Positions 18,128 to 28,006 are shown, counted from the first letter of the stretch. The stretch is 64,000 nucleotides of DNA from Gluconacetobacter liquefaciens (GCF_003350405.1 NZ_QQAW01000005.1:1-64000), one strand, 5' to 3'. The notes: generated by a model not told the origin, from the letters alone. Made by a program: numbers and translations.

Positions 18128-19657
18128 TCAGTCTGTTGGGAAGTTGAAGATTCCCGTCTTGTCGGTGGCTTTCAGGGACTGCGGCGGAAGGGTGATTTCG
18201 AGGTGGCGTAACGCGTCGGCGCGCAGGGTGGGCAGGTTCTGGGCGACGTCCAGGAAGCGTTCGATTTCGGCCGGGGCGAGGATGCCTTCGGTCAGGACAC
18301 GGAATTTCCGGATGTAGTCGGGCCGGGTCCATGGGGTCGCGCCCAGCGGGTGGGCGTTGGCCACCGCCAGTTCGCCGTCCAGCTTCGTGCCGTCATGGAA
18401 GGTGATGATGATGCGGCCGCCGAAGGCTTTCACCGCCGGGTCGTCGGCGTGATAGCGGGCGGTCCATTTCGGGTCTTCCACCGTGTGGATCTTGCGCCAC
18501 AGACGCACCGTGTCTTCCCGTTGCGCGCGCTTGGGCAGGTAGGACCGCACATGGTGCCAGGCGCCGTCCTGTAGGGCGACCGCGACGATATACATGATCG
18601 AGTGGTCCAGCGTCTCGCGCGAGGCCGTGGGGTCGAATTTCTGCGGGTCGTTGGAGCCGGTGCCGATCACGTAATGGGTGTGGTGGCTGGTTTCGATCAG
18701 GATGTCCTTCACGTCGTCCCAGATGCGGCCGGACGCTTTGACCTCGGCGCCCAGGCGGAAGGCGAGGTCGATCAGGGCCTGGCTTTGATATTCCGCCGAA
18801 TGTTCCTTGGTGTAGCTGTCCAGGATCGCGCGCTTGGCTTCGCCTGCCTCGGGCAGGGCGACGCGGTAATGGGCATCTTTGCCGTCCAGCATCCAGGCGA
18901 TCACGCCGTCTTCGCCTTCATAGATCGGGCTGGGGGAGGTTTCGCCCAGCATGGCGCGGTCCACGGCTTCGACGGCCATCTTGCCGGCGTGGGAGGGGGC
19001 GTAGGCTTTCCACGAGGAAATCTCGCCCTTGCGGCTTTGGCGGGTGGCGGTGGTGACGTGCAGGGCGTGCTGGATCGACTGGTAGATGGTCTCGGTGGGC
19101 AGGCCCAGCAGGGTGCCGATGCCGGCCGCGACCGAGGGGCCGAGATGGGCGACGTGGTCGATCTTGTGCTTGTGCAGGCAGATCGCGCGCACCAGGTCGA
19201 TCTGGATTTCGTAGCCGGTGGCGATGCCGCGCACCAGTTCGGCGCCCGTGCGGCCGCATTGCTGGGCCACGGCGAGAATGGCGGGGATGTTGTCGCCGGG
19301 GTGGGAGTATTCGGCGGCCAGGAAGGTGTCGTGATAATCCAGCTCGCGCACCGCCGTGCCGTTGGCCCAGGCGGCCCATTCGGCGTGGACGCGGACGTCC
19401 GGCCCGCAGCCGAACAGGGTGGCGCCGCCGGGTCTGGCATGGGCCAGGGCTTCGGCGCGGGCGCTGACTACCGTGTGGCGGTTGACCGAGGCGATGGCGA
19501 CCGATGCATTGTCGATCACGCGATTGATGATCATCTCGGTGACGTCTGGGACAATGGCGACCGGGTCGGCGGCGACCTCGGCGATCTGCCAGGCCAGTTG
19601 CGCGTTGCGCGCCAGCCGGTCGCTCTCGGGGTGAACGGTGATGTCGTAATGCCGCAT
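18128..19657 (-). CDS. prpD: 2-Methylcitrate dehydratase
   Basis: Encodes 509 residues of the MmgE/PrpD family. Recognisable are the N-terminal region with [15 protein letters not shown], the helical core ([15 protein letters not shown]) and the C-terminal lobe with [19 protein letters not shown]. It dehydrates 2-methylcitrate to 2-methyl-cis-aconitate. No acnD or prpF lies in the cluster, so rehydration is probably done by a general aconitase elsewhere. It is the first gene of the operon, transcribed away from the divergent regulator at 19782. Confidence 0.95.
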   Translation of the reverse strand: MRHYDITVHPESDRLARNAQLAWQIAEVAADPVAIVPDVTEMIINRVIDNASVAIASVNRHTVVSARAEALAHARPGGATLFGCGPDVRVHAEWAAWANGTAVRELDYHDTFLAAEYSHPGDNIPAILAVAQQCGRTGAELVRGIATGYEIQIDLVRAICLHKHKIDHVAHLGPSVAAGIGTLLGLPTETIYQSIQHALHVTTATRQSRKGEISSWKAYAPSHAGKMAVEAVDRAMLGETSPSPIYEGEDGVIAWMLDGKDAHYRVALPEAGEAKRAILDSYTKEHSAEYQSQALIDLAFRLGAEVKASGRIWDDVKDILIETSHHTHYVIGTGSNDPQKFDPTASRETLDHSIMYIVAVALQDGAWHHVRSYLPKRAQREDTVRLWRKIHTVEDPKWTARYHADDPAVKAFGGRIIITFHDGTKLDGELAVANAHPLGATPWTRPDYIRKFRVLTEGILAPAEIERFLDVAQNLPTLRADALRHLEITLPPQSLKATDKTGIFNFPTD

Positions 19658-19757
19658 GGTCGGGTTCCTCTTTGGGGGCCTTGCTGCGGAGTATGGCCGT
19701 TCTCGCGCATTCGGGAATGGCGATCCGGGCGAAATGGTGCCACGGTCGGGTGGTCGT

Positions 19758-19777
19758 TTTGCAAAGGATGCGAAGGT
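19758..19777. promoter_or_regulatory. TTTGCAAA box, candidate ScfR/RamB-type operator
   Basis: The palindrome TTTGCAAA (19758-19765) is followed by a nine-base imperfect direct repeat: TTGCAAAGG then ATGCGAAGG (seven of nine match). TTTGCAAA is the core known to be bound by the actinobacterial RamB/PrpR regulators of this family. The site overlaps the ribosome-binding region of the regulator gene and lies about 100 bases upstream of the prpD start. It could repress the regulator and activate or repress the prp operon. Confidence 0.5.
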
Positions 19778-19781
19778 GGCG

Positions 19782-21197
19782 ATGGCGGGCGAGAAGATAT
19801 TCGCTGGGTCGAGAATCCGTGATTTGCGCACCAGAAATGGTCAATCGCAGCAGGGGTTGGCGACGGCGTTGGGTCTTTCGGCGAGCTATCTCAATCAGAT
19901 CGAGAACGATCAGCGCCCTTTGACGCCCGGCATTCTGTTAAAACTTTGCACGCTGTTCGGCGTCGAGCCCACCTGGTTCAGCGACAGTGGCGATGTCCAG
20001 CGCATGCAGGTATTGCGCGAGATCCTTGGGGACCCGCTGTTCAGTACCATGCCCTATCCACGGCAGTTGCAGGATGCGGTGCGGGGTGCGCCGTGGCTGT
20101 GCGACCAGTTCGTGACGCTCTATCGCGCCTTTCGCACATTGCGGGAGGAGCGGGGGGAGGCTGGCGCCGCGACGCCCACGCCGCAGCCGGGCACCGGGTC
20201 GTATGACACGGTGGGCGACTGGGTGCAGGCGGAACGGAATTATTTCGACGAGATCGACCGTGCGGCGGAAGGGCTGTACGAGACCGCACGGCTGGACGAG
20301 GGCGGCCCGGCCGAGATGCTGGGGCGTTATCTGCGCGACCGGCACGACATCCGGATCGTGACCGATGCCGCGCTGGACCGGGAAGGGGTGATGTGGCGGT
20401 TCGACCGGCGCGCGCGTCGGCTGTCGCTGACCGGGGGCGTGCCGCCCGAGAGCAGCGCATTCTGGCTGGCGCAGGTGATCGGTCGGCTGGATTACGGGCA
20501 GGTTCTGGCCCGGCCGGTGCGTCGCTCGGGGCTGGGCAGCGCCGATGCGCGGGCGCTGGCTACCGTGGGGATGAGCAATTATTTCGCCGGGGCGCTACTG
20601 CTGCCTTATGAGCGGTTTCGCCGGGCCGCGCGGCAGACGCGGCACGACCTGGATCTGTTGCAACGTCAGTTCGGGGTGAGTTTCGAGCAGGTGTGCCATC
20701 GGCTTTCCACCATGCAGCGGCCGGGGGCAGAGGGGATTCCGTTCTATTTCATTAAAACAGATATCGCCGGCAACGTGCTGAAGAGCTACAGCGCCACCCG
20801 CTTCAGCCGCGCGCGGTTCGGTGGGCTGTGCGCACAATGGAATGTGTTCGAATGTTTTTCGGCGCCGGGCAAGCTGCATGTCCAGATGTCGCGCACCACT
20901 GATGAGGCCGTCTATATCAGCGTTGCGCGGACGGTGGGGCATTCCCCGGTTTCCTATTTCGACCGGCCGCGCCTGGTGGCGATCGTGTTGGGGTGTGCGG
21001 TGTCGCATGCGCCGGAACTGGTCTATTCGGCGGGGCTGGACCTGACGGACGACCGGATGGTGATCCCGATCGGGCCGGGCTGTCGGGCCTGTATCCGCAC
21101 CGACTGCCGCCATCGGGCGATCCCGGCCACCGGCTTCGGCATCGACGCAGGCAGCGAAGAGCGCGGGGTGGTGCCGTATCACATGGTGGCACCGTGA
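19782..21197 (+). CDS. ScfR/RamB-type XRE regulator of the methylcitrate operon
   Basis: Encodes 471 residues. The start at 19782 follows CGAAGG. Residues about 9-63 are a Cro/CI-type helix-turn-helix ([20 protein letters not shown]). The middle has an IrrE/ImmA-like segment, and the C-terminal half is the short-chain fatty acyl-CoA regulator domain (DUF2083 type). Near the end, three cysteines form CRACIRTDC (434, 437, 442); an Fe-S cluster has been reported in the M. tuberculosis homologue PrpR. Divergent placement next to prpD makes it the likely propionyl-CoA-responsive switch for prpDCB. The gene name is not assigned. Confidence 0.92.
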   Translation: MAGEKIFAGSRIRDLRTRNGQSQQGLATALGLSASYLNQIENDQRPLTPGILLKLCTLFGVEPTWFSDSGDVQRMQVLREILGDPLFSTMPYPRQLQDAVRGAPWLCDQFVTLYRAFRTLREERGEAGAATPTPQPGTGSYDTVGDWVQAERNYFDEIDRAAEGLYETARLDEGGPAEMLGRYLRDRHDIRIVTDAALDREGVMWRFDRRARRLSLTGGVPPESSAFWLAQVIGRLDYGQVLARPVRRSGLGSADARALATVGMSNYFAGALLLPYERFRRAARQTRHDLDLLQRQFGVSFEQVCHRLSTMQRPGAEGIPFYFIKTDIAGNVLKSYSATRFSRARFGGLCAQWNVFECFSAPGKLHVQMSRTTDEAVYISVARTVGHSPVSYFDRPRLVAIVLGCAVSHAPELVYSAGLDLTDDRMVIPIGPGCRACIRTDCRHRAIPATGFGIDAGSEERGVVPYHMVAP

Positions 21198-21335
21198 GAA
21201 GACTGCGCGGAAATGCGCGGCTGATCGCCGCCAGCCTGGATTTCCAGACCGGCCATTGGTGGATTGACCGCATGGCGGGTCCGTTCCATGCACGGCGTCA
21301 TGAAAAACGCGACATCGGGACTGGGAGAATGGCAG

Positions 21336-21896
21336 ATGCATGGTGACTGGCAGATCAGGCCGGCCCGGCCGGATGAGGCCGCGCTGTTGCCGGCGGTGGA
21401 AGAAGCATCGGGCACGCTGTTTCGCACCATCCCGGATCTGGCCTGGATCGCGGATGACGGCGTGATGCCGGCGGAGGCGCATCTGGCGGCCATCGCGGCT
21501 GGAACATGCTGGGTTGCGGTAGAGGGCGAGGCTGTTGCCGGCTTTCTGTCCGCCCGTATGGCTGGCGAGGATGGGAATGGCGCGGATGCCGGCCGGGCGG
21601 TGCTGCATGTGTGGGAGATGTCGGTGGCGCCCGCGCATCAGGGCCGGGGACTGGGCCGGGCGTTGCTGGAGCACGCCGCTGCTTATGCGGCGGCGCAGGC
21701 GATGGCGGCTGTGACCCTGACGACGTTTCGGGACGTGGCGTGGAATGCGCCGTTCTATGCGCGCACCGGTTTCGCGATCCTGCCCGACGTGGCGCTGACG
21801 CCGCGTCTGCGGGACGTTCTGGCGGCGGAAGTGGCGCATGGCCTGCCGGCGGCGCGGCGGTGCGCCATGCGGCGACCGGTTTCTCTCGTTTCCTGA
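21336..21896 (+). CDS. GNAT-family N-acetyltransferase
   Basis: Encodes 186 residues. The start at 21336 follows GGAG at 21323-21326; an earlier in-frame ATG at 21264 would add residues not typical of the fold. The acetyl-CoA loop is VAPAHQGRGLGRALLEHAA (Q/R-x-x-G-x-G/A pattern), followed by TTFRDVAWNAPFYARTGF, the usual motif B. The sequence resembles the group of GNATs that acetylate small amines or peptide N-termini, but the substrate is undefined. panB follows 27 bases later. Confidence 0.85.
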   Translation: MHGDWQIRPARPDEAALLPAVEEASGTLFRTIPDLAWIADDGVMPAEAHLAAIAAGTCWVAVEGEAVAGFLSARMAGEDGNGADAGRAVLHVWEMSVAPAHQGRGLGRALLEHAAAYAAAQAMAAVTLTTFRDVAWNAPFYARTGFAILPDVALTPRLRDVLAAEVAHGLPAARRCAMRRPVSLVS

Positions 21897-21923
21897 TCGT
21901 CCTTTCATAAACCAACAAATTTC

Positions 21924-22763
21924 ATGGATCGTATCATGCGTATCACCATTTTCGACATCCACGCCATGAAGGAAGCCGGGCAGCGGATCGCCATGCTGAC
22001 GGCGTACGATCACCCATCCGCCGCGCTGGCTGAACGGGCGCAGGTGCCGATGCTGCTGGTGGGGGACTCGCTGGGGATGGTGGTCCATGGGGCAGAAAAC
22101 ACCCTGCCGGTGACGCTGGATGACATGATCCGCCATGCCCGTGCCGTGGTGCGTGGCAGCAGCCGGGCGCTGGTGGTGGCCGACCTGCCGTTCCTGACCT
22201 ATGCGACCGAGGCCGACGCCATCGCCTCCGCCCGGCGGGTGATGCAGGAGGCCGGGGTGCAGGCGCTGAAGCTGGAAGGCGGGGTGTCCATCGCCCCGAC
22301 GGTGCGGCGGCTGACCGAACTGGGCGTGCCGGTGATGGGCCATCTGGGCCTGACGCCGCAGGCACAGCATACGTTGGGCCTGCGCGTGCAGGCGCGGCAG
22401 GCGGAGGCAGCACGGCGGCTGGTGGAGGACGCGCTGGCCTTGCAGGATGCCGGGGCGTTCGCCCTGGTGCTGGAACTGGTGCCGGCACCGCTGGCGGCGG
22501 CCGTGACGCAGCGGCTGCGGATTCCGGTGATCGGCATCGGTGCCGGGGCGGGATGCGACGGGCAGGTGCAGGTGTGGCACGATCTGCTGGGCCTGTTTCC
22601 GGGCAAATCGCCGCGCCATGCAAAGCGCTATGGTGATATCGGCACGGCGATCGAGGACGCTCTGCGGGCCTATGTGGGCGATGTGCAGTCGGGCGCCTTT
22701 CCCACGGCGGCGCAGAGCAGCAGCATGGACCCGGACGAGCTCACGCGCGCGCTCGGGGGCTGA
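21924..22763 (+). CDS. panB: 3-Methyl-2-oxobutanoate hydroxymethyltransferase
   Basis: Encodes 279 residues, the usual PanB length. Motifs include the N-terminal [16 protein letters not shown], the metal-binding loop [13 protein letters not shown], and LKLEGG and GHLGLTPQ. The conserved [21 protein letters not shown] is also present. PanB transfers a hydroxymethyl group from methylene-THF to alpha-ketoisovalerate to make ketopantoate for pantothenate and CoA. No other pan gene is adjacent. The ATG at 21936 is an alternative start; neither has a strong ribosome site. Confidence 0.95.
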   Translation: MDRIMRITIFDIHAMKEAGQRIAMLTAYDHPSAALAERAQVPMLLVGDSLGMVVHGAENTLPVTLDDMIRHARAVVRGSSRALVVADLPFLTYATEADAIASARRVMQEAGVQALKLEGGVSIAPTVRRLTELGVPVMGHLGLTPQAQHTLGLRVQARQAEAARRLVEDALALQDAGAFALVLELVPAPLAAAVTQRLRIPVIGIGAGAGCDGQVQVWHDLLGLFPGKSPRHAKRYGDIGTAIEDALRAYVGDVQSGAFPTAAQSSSMDPDELTRALGG

Positions 22764-22877
22764 CAGGGGGCGTGCTTCCGACGGTGTGACCGCCATGCCG
22801 GGGGAGCGCTTCATTTGAGCGCGCCTTGGGGCGGATTCTGCTTGCCCGGTGCGCGCAGGACGATGGAAGGACGGATG

Positions 22878-23324
22878 ATGGAAATCATGTCGGTGTCCGC
22901 AGGCCATATCGGAGCTTATGCGGCCCTGCGGCTGGCGTTGTGGCCGTCGGAGACCGTTGCAGAGCATCGGGAGCAGATCGAACGGGCCCTGGCATCACCT
23001 GATGCCGATCAGGTGGCCTTTCTGGCCGTTGCCGGAGGGGAAGTGTGTGGCTTCGCGGAGGCGGCGCTGCGGCATGATTATGTGAATGGATGCACGACCT
23101 CGCCCGTCGCCTTTGTCGAGGGCCTGTATGTGTTGCCGGACAGGCGGCTGAATGGGGTGGCGCGCCTTTTGATCGAGCAGGTCGTGGCATGGGCGCGCGG
23201 GCTCGGATGTGCAGAAATCGCGTCCGATGCGGATGCCGTCAATAAGGACAGCCACGCGATGCACGAGGCATTGGGATTTTTCGAAACCGAACGGGTCGTG
23301 TTTTTCCGGCGCAGTCTGCGCTGA
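22878..23324 (+). CDS. Aminoglycoside 6'-N-acetyltransferase-like GNAT
   Basis: Encodes 148 residues. The start at 22878 follows AGGA by six bases; ATG 22875 is also possible. The pattern LRLALWP near the N-terminus, then LRHDYVNGCTTSPVAFVEG, then FFETERVVFFRRSL at the end closely follows the AAC(6')-I family, which acetylates the 6'-amine of kanamycin-type drugs. The acetyl-CoA loop (RRLNGVARLLIEQV) differs slightly from the strict GxG form. It may be an intrinsic resistance enzyme or a housekeeping amine acetylase; the family call rests on these motifs only. Confidence 0.75.
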   Translation: MEIMSVSAGHIGAYAALRLALWPSETVAEHREQIERALASPDADQVAFLAVAGGEVCGFAEAALRHDYVNGCTTSPVAFVEGLYVLPDRRLNGVARLLIEQVVAWARGLGCAEIASDADAVNKDSHAMHEALGFFETERVVFFRRSLR

Positions 23325-23477
23325 AACCAGCAGATGATTCGGTGAAGGGAGGTGAGGGCAAGACCCGGCACCGCTCCTTCTGTTTTTGAAAAATTCTTTC
23401 TTTACAGATGGATATTGGAAGGTTTCCGTGTCGCATCATGACAAAAGTATCAAAATGTTAACGTTCACGCTCTTTTA

Positions 23478-23500
23478 TTGACAATAAGTCGCAATTGCAT
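23478..23500 (+). promoter_or_regulatory. Candidate Fur box / promoter of the siderophore receptor operon
   Basis: The segment TTGACAATAAGTCGCAATT (followed by GCAT) lies about 40-60 bases upstream of the TonB receptor start. It resembles the loose, AT-rich dyad of Fur sites seen before siderophore receptor genes (GATAATGATAATCATTATC type), matching at roughly half of the positions including the outer arms. TTGACA is also a good -35 hexamer. The flanking 100 bases are unusually AT-rich for this genome. Iron repression is inferred. Confidence 0.45.
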
Positions 23501-23540
23501 AAAAGCCCCGCTGCATGGTTTCAGTCGCGGAAAGGGGCCG

Positions 23541-25808
23541 ATGAGACAGTCAGTTCGTTTGGCGGGCATTGCCGCCCCCGTTGTGCTCATGGCGTCGTTT
23601 GGCGTGCCGGCTGTGGCGGCCGCGCCGGAACCGGATGTCGTTCAGGACAAGACGGCGAAAGGAAAGCCGGATGGCAAGGGCGGCAAGGAGGAAGTGATTG
23701 TGGTGACCGCGACAGGGCTGTCGCACGCCACGTCTTCGACCAAGACGCGGACGCCGATCATCGAATCTCCGCAGACCATTTCCATCGTCAGTCGCGAGGA
23801 AATCGAATTGCGGGCCTCGCCGACCGTGGCGGATGCGCTGGCCTATACTGCCGGCGTGCAGGCTGAGCCGAGCGGTATCGACAGCCGTGTCGATGAAGTA
23901 TCGGTGCGCGGTTTCGGTGCTGGTGGATTTTCCTCGAACAACAATTTCGTCGATGGATTGCGCCTGCCATCCGGCGGGCAGTGGACGCGGACATCGTTCG
24001 ATCCGTTCGCGTTGCAGCAGATCGAAGTGCTCAAGGGGCCGTCGGGTGCTCTATACGGGCAGACGGCACCGGGGGGCATCGTCAATCTGACGACCAAGCG
24101 GCCGACCGAGCAGAGCCATGGCGAGTTCTTCCTGCAGAGCGCGGGCTTTACCGATCTGGGGAACTGGCAGGGGCAGGCTTCGGGCGACGTGTCGGGCAAG
24201 CTGACCAAGGACGGAGCCGTGTCGGGGCGCATCGTGGCGGTGGCGCGCTATGGCGGGACACAGGTGAATGACGTGTCGATCGGGCGCTATTACGTGTCGC
24301 CCAGCCTGACCTGGAAATTCGCGCCGCACTCGTCCTGGACGCTGCTGGGGCAGTATCAGCGCGATGCCGGTGGGTCCACGTTCCAGTTCCTACCGAAGAC
24401 GGGCACCCTTGTTGCGTCGAAAGGACGCCGTATCGCCAATGATGCGAATATCGGTGAGCCGGACTGGGACACGTTCGACCGTACCCAGGCATTGGCCGGT
24501 TCGTTTCTCGAACACCGTTTCAGCCGCTTCCTGACGGTGCGGAACAATCTGCGCTATACCTATCTCGACAATCTCTATCGCGCGACGGTGCTCTCCGGTG
24601 ACACGCTGGCGGCTTGCCCGCCCACGCTCAGGGGGTGTGTGCCTGGGGAAACGGTCAACCGCCGTGCGGTGGAAGGGCGGGGCCGCTCGCAGGGCGTTGC
24701 GATGGATACCCAGGTCGAGGGGCATGTCAGCACCGGCCCCGTGCAGCATACGCTGCTGGCGGGGACGGACTATTTCTATACCAGTTGGGAGAGCTCGCGC
24801 GATCTGGTGAATTCGGCGCTGGTATTGCCCATGCTCGATATCTTCGATCCGGTCTCGCGCGGGTCGGCGGGCTATGGGAGCGCGTTGAGCCCGCAGGTCT
24901 ATAGTGCGACGAAGTCGACCCAGAAGGGCGTGTATTTTCAGGACCAGCTCAAATATGAGCGGTTGCGGGTGACGATCGGCGGGCGGCAGGACTGGGCGGA
25001 GGACGATACGCTCAACATCCTGACCAAGAAACGCTATGTCACGGATTCCAATAAATTTACCTGGCGTGCGGGGGCGGTTTATCTGCTGGATTTCGGGCTG
25101 GCGCCTTATTTCAGCTACGCGACCTCGTTCCTGCCGCTGGTGTCCGACCCGTCCACCTCGCTGGACGGCAAGCCGTTCAAGCCGACGACCGGCGACCAGT
25201 ACGAGGCCGGGCTGCGCTATCAGTATGGCAAATCCATCTATGTGACGTTTGGTGGTTACCAGATCACCCAGCAGAACATGACGACGGTTTCCCCCGGTGG
25301 GGAACAATGCGGCACGACGACCTGTCTGGTGCAGACCAGCGAAGGCCGCGTCCGGGGGCTGGAACTGGAAGGCCGCGCCACCCTGCCGTGGGACATGACG
25401 GTGATCTTTACCGGTACCCGCAGCGATGCCAAGGTCACGAAATCGAACACGGCTTTGCAGGTCGGCAATTATCTGCCACAGGCGCCGAAATGGATGGCAT
25501 CGCTGTTCGTGGACCAGCGCGTGCGTTCGGGCATGTTCCGTGGCGCGGGTGTCGGGGGTGGTGTCCGCTATACCGGCCACAGCTATGGCGACACGGCGAA
25601 TACGCTGTCGATTCCGGGCTATACGTTGTTCGACATGTTCCTGCGTTACGATTTCGGCGCCGCGCATCCGCGTTATGACGGGCTGTCGTTCTCGGTCAAT
25701 ATGCGCAATATCGCCAACAAGCGGTTCGTCGCGACCTGCACCGCCGTGTCGGCCTGCTATTACGGGCAGGGACGCAGCCTGACCATGCGTCTGGAATATC
25801 GCTGGTGA
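23541..25808 (+). CDS. TonB-dependent siderophore receptor
   Basis: Encodes 755 residues. The start at 23541 follows AAAGGGG; the upstream in-frame start at 23478 would lie inside the regulatory site. A signal peptide ends near VAAAPEP. Next come the plug domain (SPQTISIVSREEIELR, then VEVLKGPS-like IEVLKGPSGALYGQTAPGG) and a 22-strand barrel ending in the aromatic YRW. The family is that of ferric-hydroxamate/ferrioxamine-type receptors. It opens an operon with two small membrane proteins and a PepSY protein; each joint is a stop/start overlap. Confidence 0.95.
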   Translation: MRQSVRLAGIAAPVVLMASFGVPAVAAAPEPDVVQDKTAKGKPDGKGGKEEVIVVTATGLSHATSSTKTRTPIIESPQTISIVSREEIELRASPTVADALAYTAGVQAEPSGIDSRVDEVSVRGFGAGGFSSNNNFVDGLRLPSGGQWTRTSFDPFALQQIEVLKGPSGALYGQTAPGGIVNLTTKRPTEQSHGEFFLQSAGFTDLGNWQGQASGDVSGKLTKDGAVSGRIVAVARYGGTQVNDVSIGRYYVSPSLTWKFAPHSSWTLLGQYQRDAGGSTFQFLPKTGTLVASKGRRIANDANIGEPDWDTFDRTQALAGSFLEHRFSRFLTVRNNLRYTYLDNLYRATVLSGDTLAACPPTLRGCVPGETVNRRAVEGRGRSQGVAMDTQVEGHVSTGPVQHTLLAGTDYFYTSWESSRDLVNSALVLPMLDIFDPVSRGSAGYGSALSPQVYSATKSTQKGVYFQDQLKYERLRVTIGGRQDWAEDDTLNILTKKRYVTDSNKFTWRAGAVYLLDFGLAPYFSYATSFLPLVSDPSTSLDGKPFKPTTGDQYEAGLRYQYGKSIYVTFGGYQITQQNMTTVSPGGEQCGTTTCLVQTSEGRVRGLELEGRATLPWDMTVIFTGTRSDAKVTKSNTALQVGNYLPQAPKWMASLFVDQRVRSGMFRGAGVGGGVRYTGHSYGDTANTLSIPGYTLFDMFLRYDFGAAHPRYDGLSFSVNMRNIANKRFVATCTAVSACYYGQGRSLTMRLEYRW

Positions 25809-26089
25809 CGGCTTCGGTCTTCTTCCTCGCGGTGGGAAGTGGGGCGTCGGTTCTGTGCGGGCTGCTGTCCTATCTCGCATCGCGGCACCAGCGCCTGCTG
25901 GTTGTCCGGCCTGCAGCGGGGCCGTGCCTGATGGGTGCGGCCGTCGCGGCCTGCGTGGCGCTGGCCAGCCTGTTGCAGGTCCGGGGACCGGCGACGGCTG
26001 TTTTCATGGTCGTGCTGTTGCTGATGGCGGTCTGGAGCATCGTGCCGGCGGCGACCGCGTTCTACAGGCAGCAGGGGATGCGGCGATGA
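25805..26089 (+). CDS. Small membrane protein, DUF3325-like
   Basis: Encodes 94 residues from a GTG that overlaps the receptor stop (GTGA). It has three hydrophobic segments, an LASRHQRLL loop and a positively charged C-terminus. Size, hydropathy and operon position fit the small DUF3325-type proteins that accompany TonB receptors and PepSY proteins in many proteobacteria. Function is unknown; a role in handling ferric siderophore at the inner membrane is inferred from context. Confidence 0.75.
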   Translation: MTASVFFLAVGSGASVLCGLLSYLASRHQRLLVVRPAAGPCLMGAAVAACVALASLLQVRGPATAVFMVVLLLMAVWSIVPAATAFYRQQGMRR

Positions 26090-26382
26090 GGCGCGCGCGC
26101 CTGGATAATCGCCAGTGGGTGGCCAAACTGGCGGCCGGGATCGTGCCGGGCTGCGCGCTGGCCCTCGGGGTCATGGCCGTGGTCGGGGGGCTGTGCCACA
26201 CGACGGGCAGCCCGATGACGCTGTCCGCGCAGTTGCTGCTGTGGTTGGCCGGACTGCTTTGGGCGGTGATCCTGTCCGCCTGTTTCCTGTTTCGCTCCGG
26301 GAGCCGGGCCTGGGGTGTGCTGGGGGGCGGGGCCGTGGCGTTCTGGCTGCTGTTCGCCCTTCTGAAGAGCGTGTTTCCATGA
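26086..26382 (+). CDS. Small membrane protein, DUF3649-like
   Basis: Encodes 98 residues; the ATG overlaps the previous stop (ATGA). There are three predicted membrane helices, the last ending in an FLFRSGSRAWGVLGGGAVAF segment that leads into a final helix. It resembles the DUF3649-type iron-uptake-associated proteins by size and position, though this is not certain. Its own stop overlaps the PepSY gene start, so the set is translationally coupled. Confidence 0.72.
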   Translation: MRRARLDNRQWVAKLAAGIVPGCALALGVMAVVGGLCHTTGSPMTLSAQLLLWLAGLLWAVILSACFLFRSGSRAWGVLGGGAVAFWLLFALLKSVFP

Positions 26383-27941
26383 AGATCCGTTCCGATATCG
26401 TCGCGGTTTATCGCGAGGTTCATAGCTGGGCGGGGATTCTCGCGGGGCTGTTTCTCTTCATCGCTTTTTATGCCGGTGCCATCAGCATGTTCGAGCAGCC
26501 GATTCAGGCGTGGCTGACGCCGCCGGCGGGCCTGCCCGCGCCGGTGCCGCTCGACCGGACGCCGGAGCTGATGGAAAAGACCTTTGCCGCGTTTCCCGAG
26601 GCACGCGCGCATTATACGGTCGTTCTGGCGCCCGATGCGACGCAAGCGGGGCGGCTGATCTGGCCCAAGGGCGGCGGCGGCCATGGGCATGGGCCGGCCG
26701 TCAGTGTCGCGGCGGCTCTGGCACCGGACGGGGGCGTGGTGACGATGACGCAGGCGCCCTCCGAGGCAGCGCATTTCATCGACGAACTGCATCAGAAAAT
26801 CGGCCTGCCGCTGCCGCATGATGTGGCGATGCCGATCATGGGAGTGGTCGCGCTGGTCTATGCGGTGGCCCTGGTGTCTGGGGTGATCGCGTTTCTGCCG
26901 GCGCTGACGCGCACGCTGTTTGCGGTACGGCTGGAGGGCGGGAAGGCGCGTGCGTGGCTCGACCTGCATAATCTGTTCGGGTTCTTTTCGCTGCCCTTTC
27001 ACATCGTCATGGCGGTCACGTCTGTCGTTTTCGCTTTCCACGAACAGATCTTCGCCGTTCAGGGGCATCTTTTCCATCAGGACAGAGTGCAGCATGTCGC
27101 GCGGATGGCGCGTGGGCCGGAAGCAGGCACACCCCACGCGGTAGCGCCTCTGGCTCCGGTTGAACTGGTCGCGGCGCTGGCGCGGCAGGCGCCGGGATTC
27201 GTGCCCGATACGCTCGATTACGCCATGCGGCCGATGGGGCCGGGCAGCCGGAAGCTGACGCTGCGCGTTGCCGGGCATGATGCGCGTTTCGGCCTGAGGG
27301 GGCCGGTCAGCGGCTTTGCCGGGCTCGATCCCTATACGGGTCGGGTGATTTCGGCGGACTACCTTCCCGGCCGGCAGTCGAACGGTTTTGCGACCGTGAC
27401 CGCGTTCTTCTCGCTGCATTTCGGCAGTTATGGCGGGGCGCCCGTGCGCTTCGGGTATCTGGTGCTCGGGTTCGGCGGGGCGTTCCTGTTCTACACGGGC
27501 AACCGGCTGTGGATCATGGCCCGGCGGCGGTCCGAACGCCGGACGGGTATTGTCACGGACACGCGCGGTACATGGATCCTGTCGCGCCTGACGCTGGGCT
27601 GCACCACGGGATGCATGATCGGGGTGGCCGTCGTGCTCGCTGTCGCTGCGCTGTCGTCCGGGGCGCTGTCTTATGCCGTGTTGTCCTGGGTCTATTATGC
27701 AGTCTTCCTGGCCTGCGTGCTGGGCGCGTTCTGTCTGACGGCCCGGCTGGGGGCGCCGGTCCTGCTGCTGGGTACGGCCGCCGCCAATCTGGTCCTCGCC
27801 ATGGTGGCCATGGGGCATGCGGCGCACGGGCTCGACATCTCCGGCGGCGTCGCGCTGACGGCCCTGCTGGTGGCCGGATGTGTCGCCGTGCCGGGGGTGC
27901 GCGGCATGACGGGGGGCAGAACCGCGCACGCTGCGGATTGA
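26379..27941 (+). CDS. PepSY-domain membrane protein (PiuB-type)
   Basis: Encodes 520 residues. The ATG overlaps the preceding stop. It begins with a PepSY-type helix (VAVYREVHSWAGILAGLFLF) bearing a conserved His, followed by periplasmic PepSY domains and more helices. Conserved His residues in LHNLFGFFSLPFHIVM and SLHFGSYGG are the kind that could bind haem. The C-terminal 130 residues add four more helices. Proteins of this class are proposed to reduce ferric siderophores in the periplasm or inner membrane; that role here is inference from the operon. Confidence 0.88.
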   Translation: MKIRSDIVAVYREVHSWAGILAGLFLFIAFYAGAISMFEQPIQAWLTPPAGLPAPVPLDRTPELMEKTFAAFPEARAHYTVVLAPDATQAGRLIWPKGGGGHGHGPAVSVAAALAPDGGVVTMTQAPSEAAHFIDELHQKIGLPLPHDVAMPIMGVVALVYAVALVSGVIAFLPALTRTLFAVRLEGGKARAWLDLHNLFGFFSLPFHIVMAVTSVVFAFHEQIFAVQGHLFHQDRVQHVARMARGPEAGTPHAVAPLAPVELVAALARQAPGFVPDTLDYAMRPMGPGSRKLTLRVAGHDARFGLRGPVSGFAGLDPYTGRVISADYLPGRQSNGFATVTAFFSLHFGSYGGAPVRFGYLVLGFGGAFLFYTGNRLWIMARRRSERRTGIVTDTRGTWILSRLTLGCTTGCMIGVAVVLAVAALSSGALSYAVLSWVYYAVFLACVLGAFCLTARLGAPVLLLGTAAANLVLAMVAMGHAAHGLDISGGVALTALLVAGCVAVPGVRGMTGGRTAHAAD

Positions 27942-28006
27942 GATGCGGGGTTCCTGTGGGGCCGTTAAGCTGATGCTTCGATGAAGACCCCGCAACAGGA
28001 CGAACC

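Noticed and set aside
20595-22967. Antisense frame of 790 codons opposite the regulator, GNAT and panB
   Set aside because: It spans three well-supported plus-strand genes and has the low-complexity His/Arg/Gln content of shadow frames.
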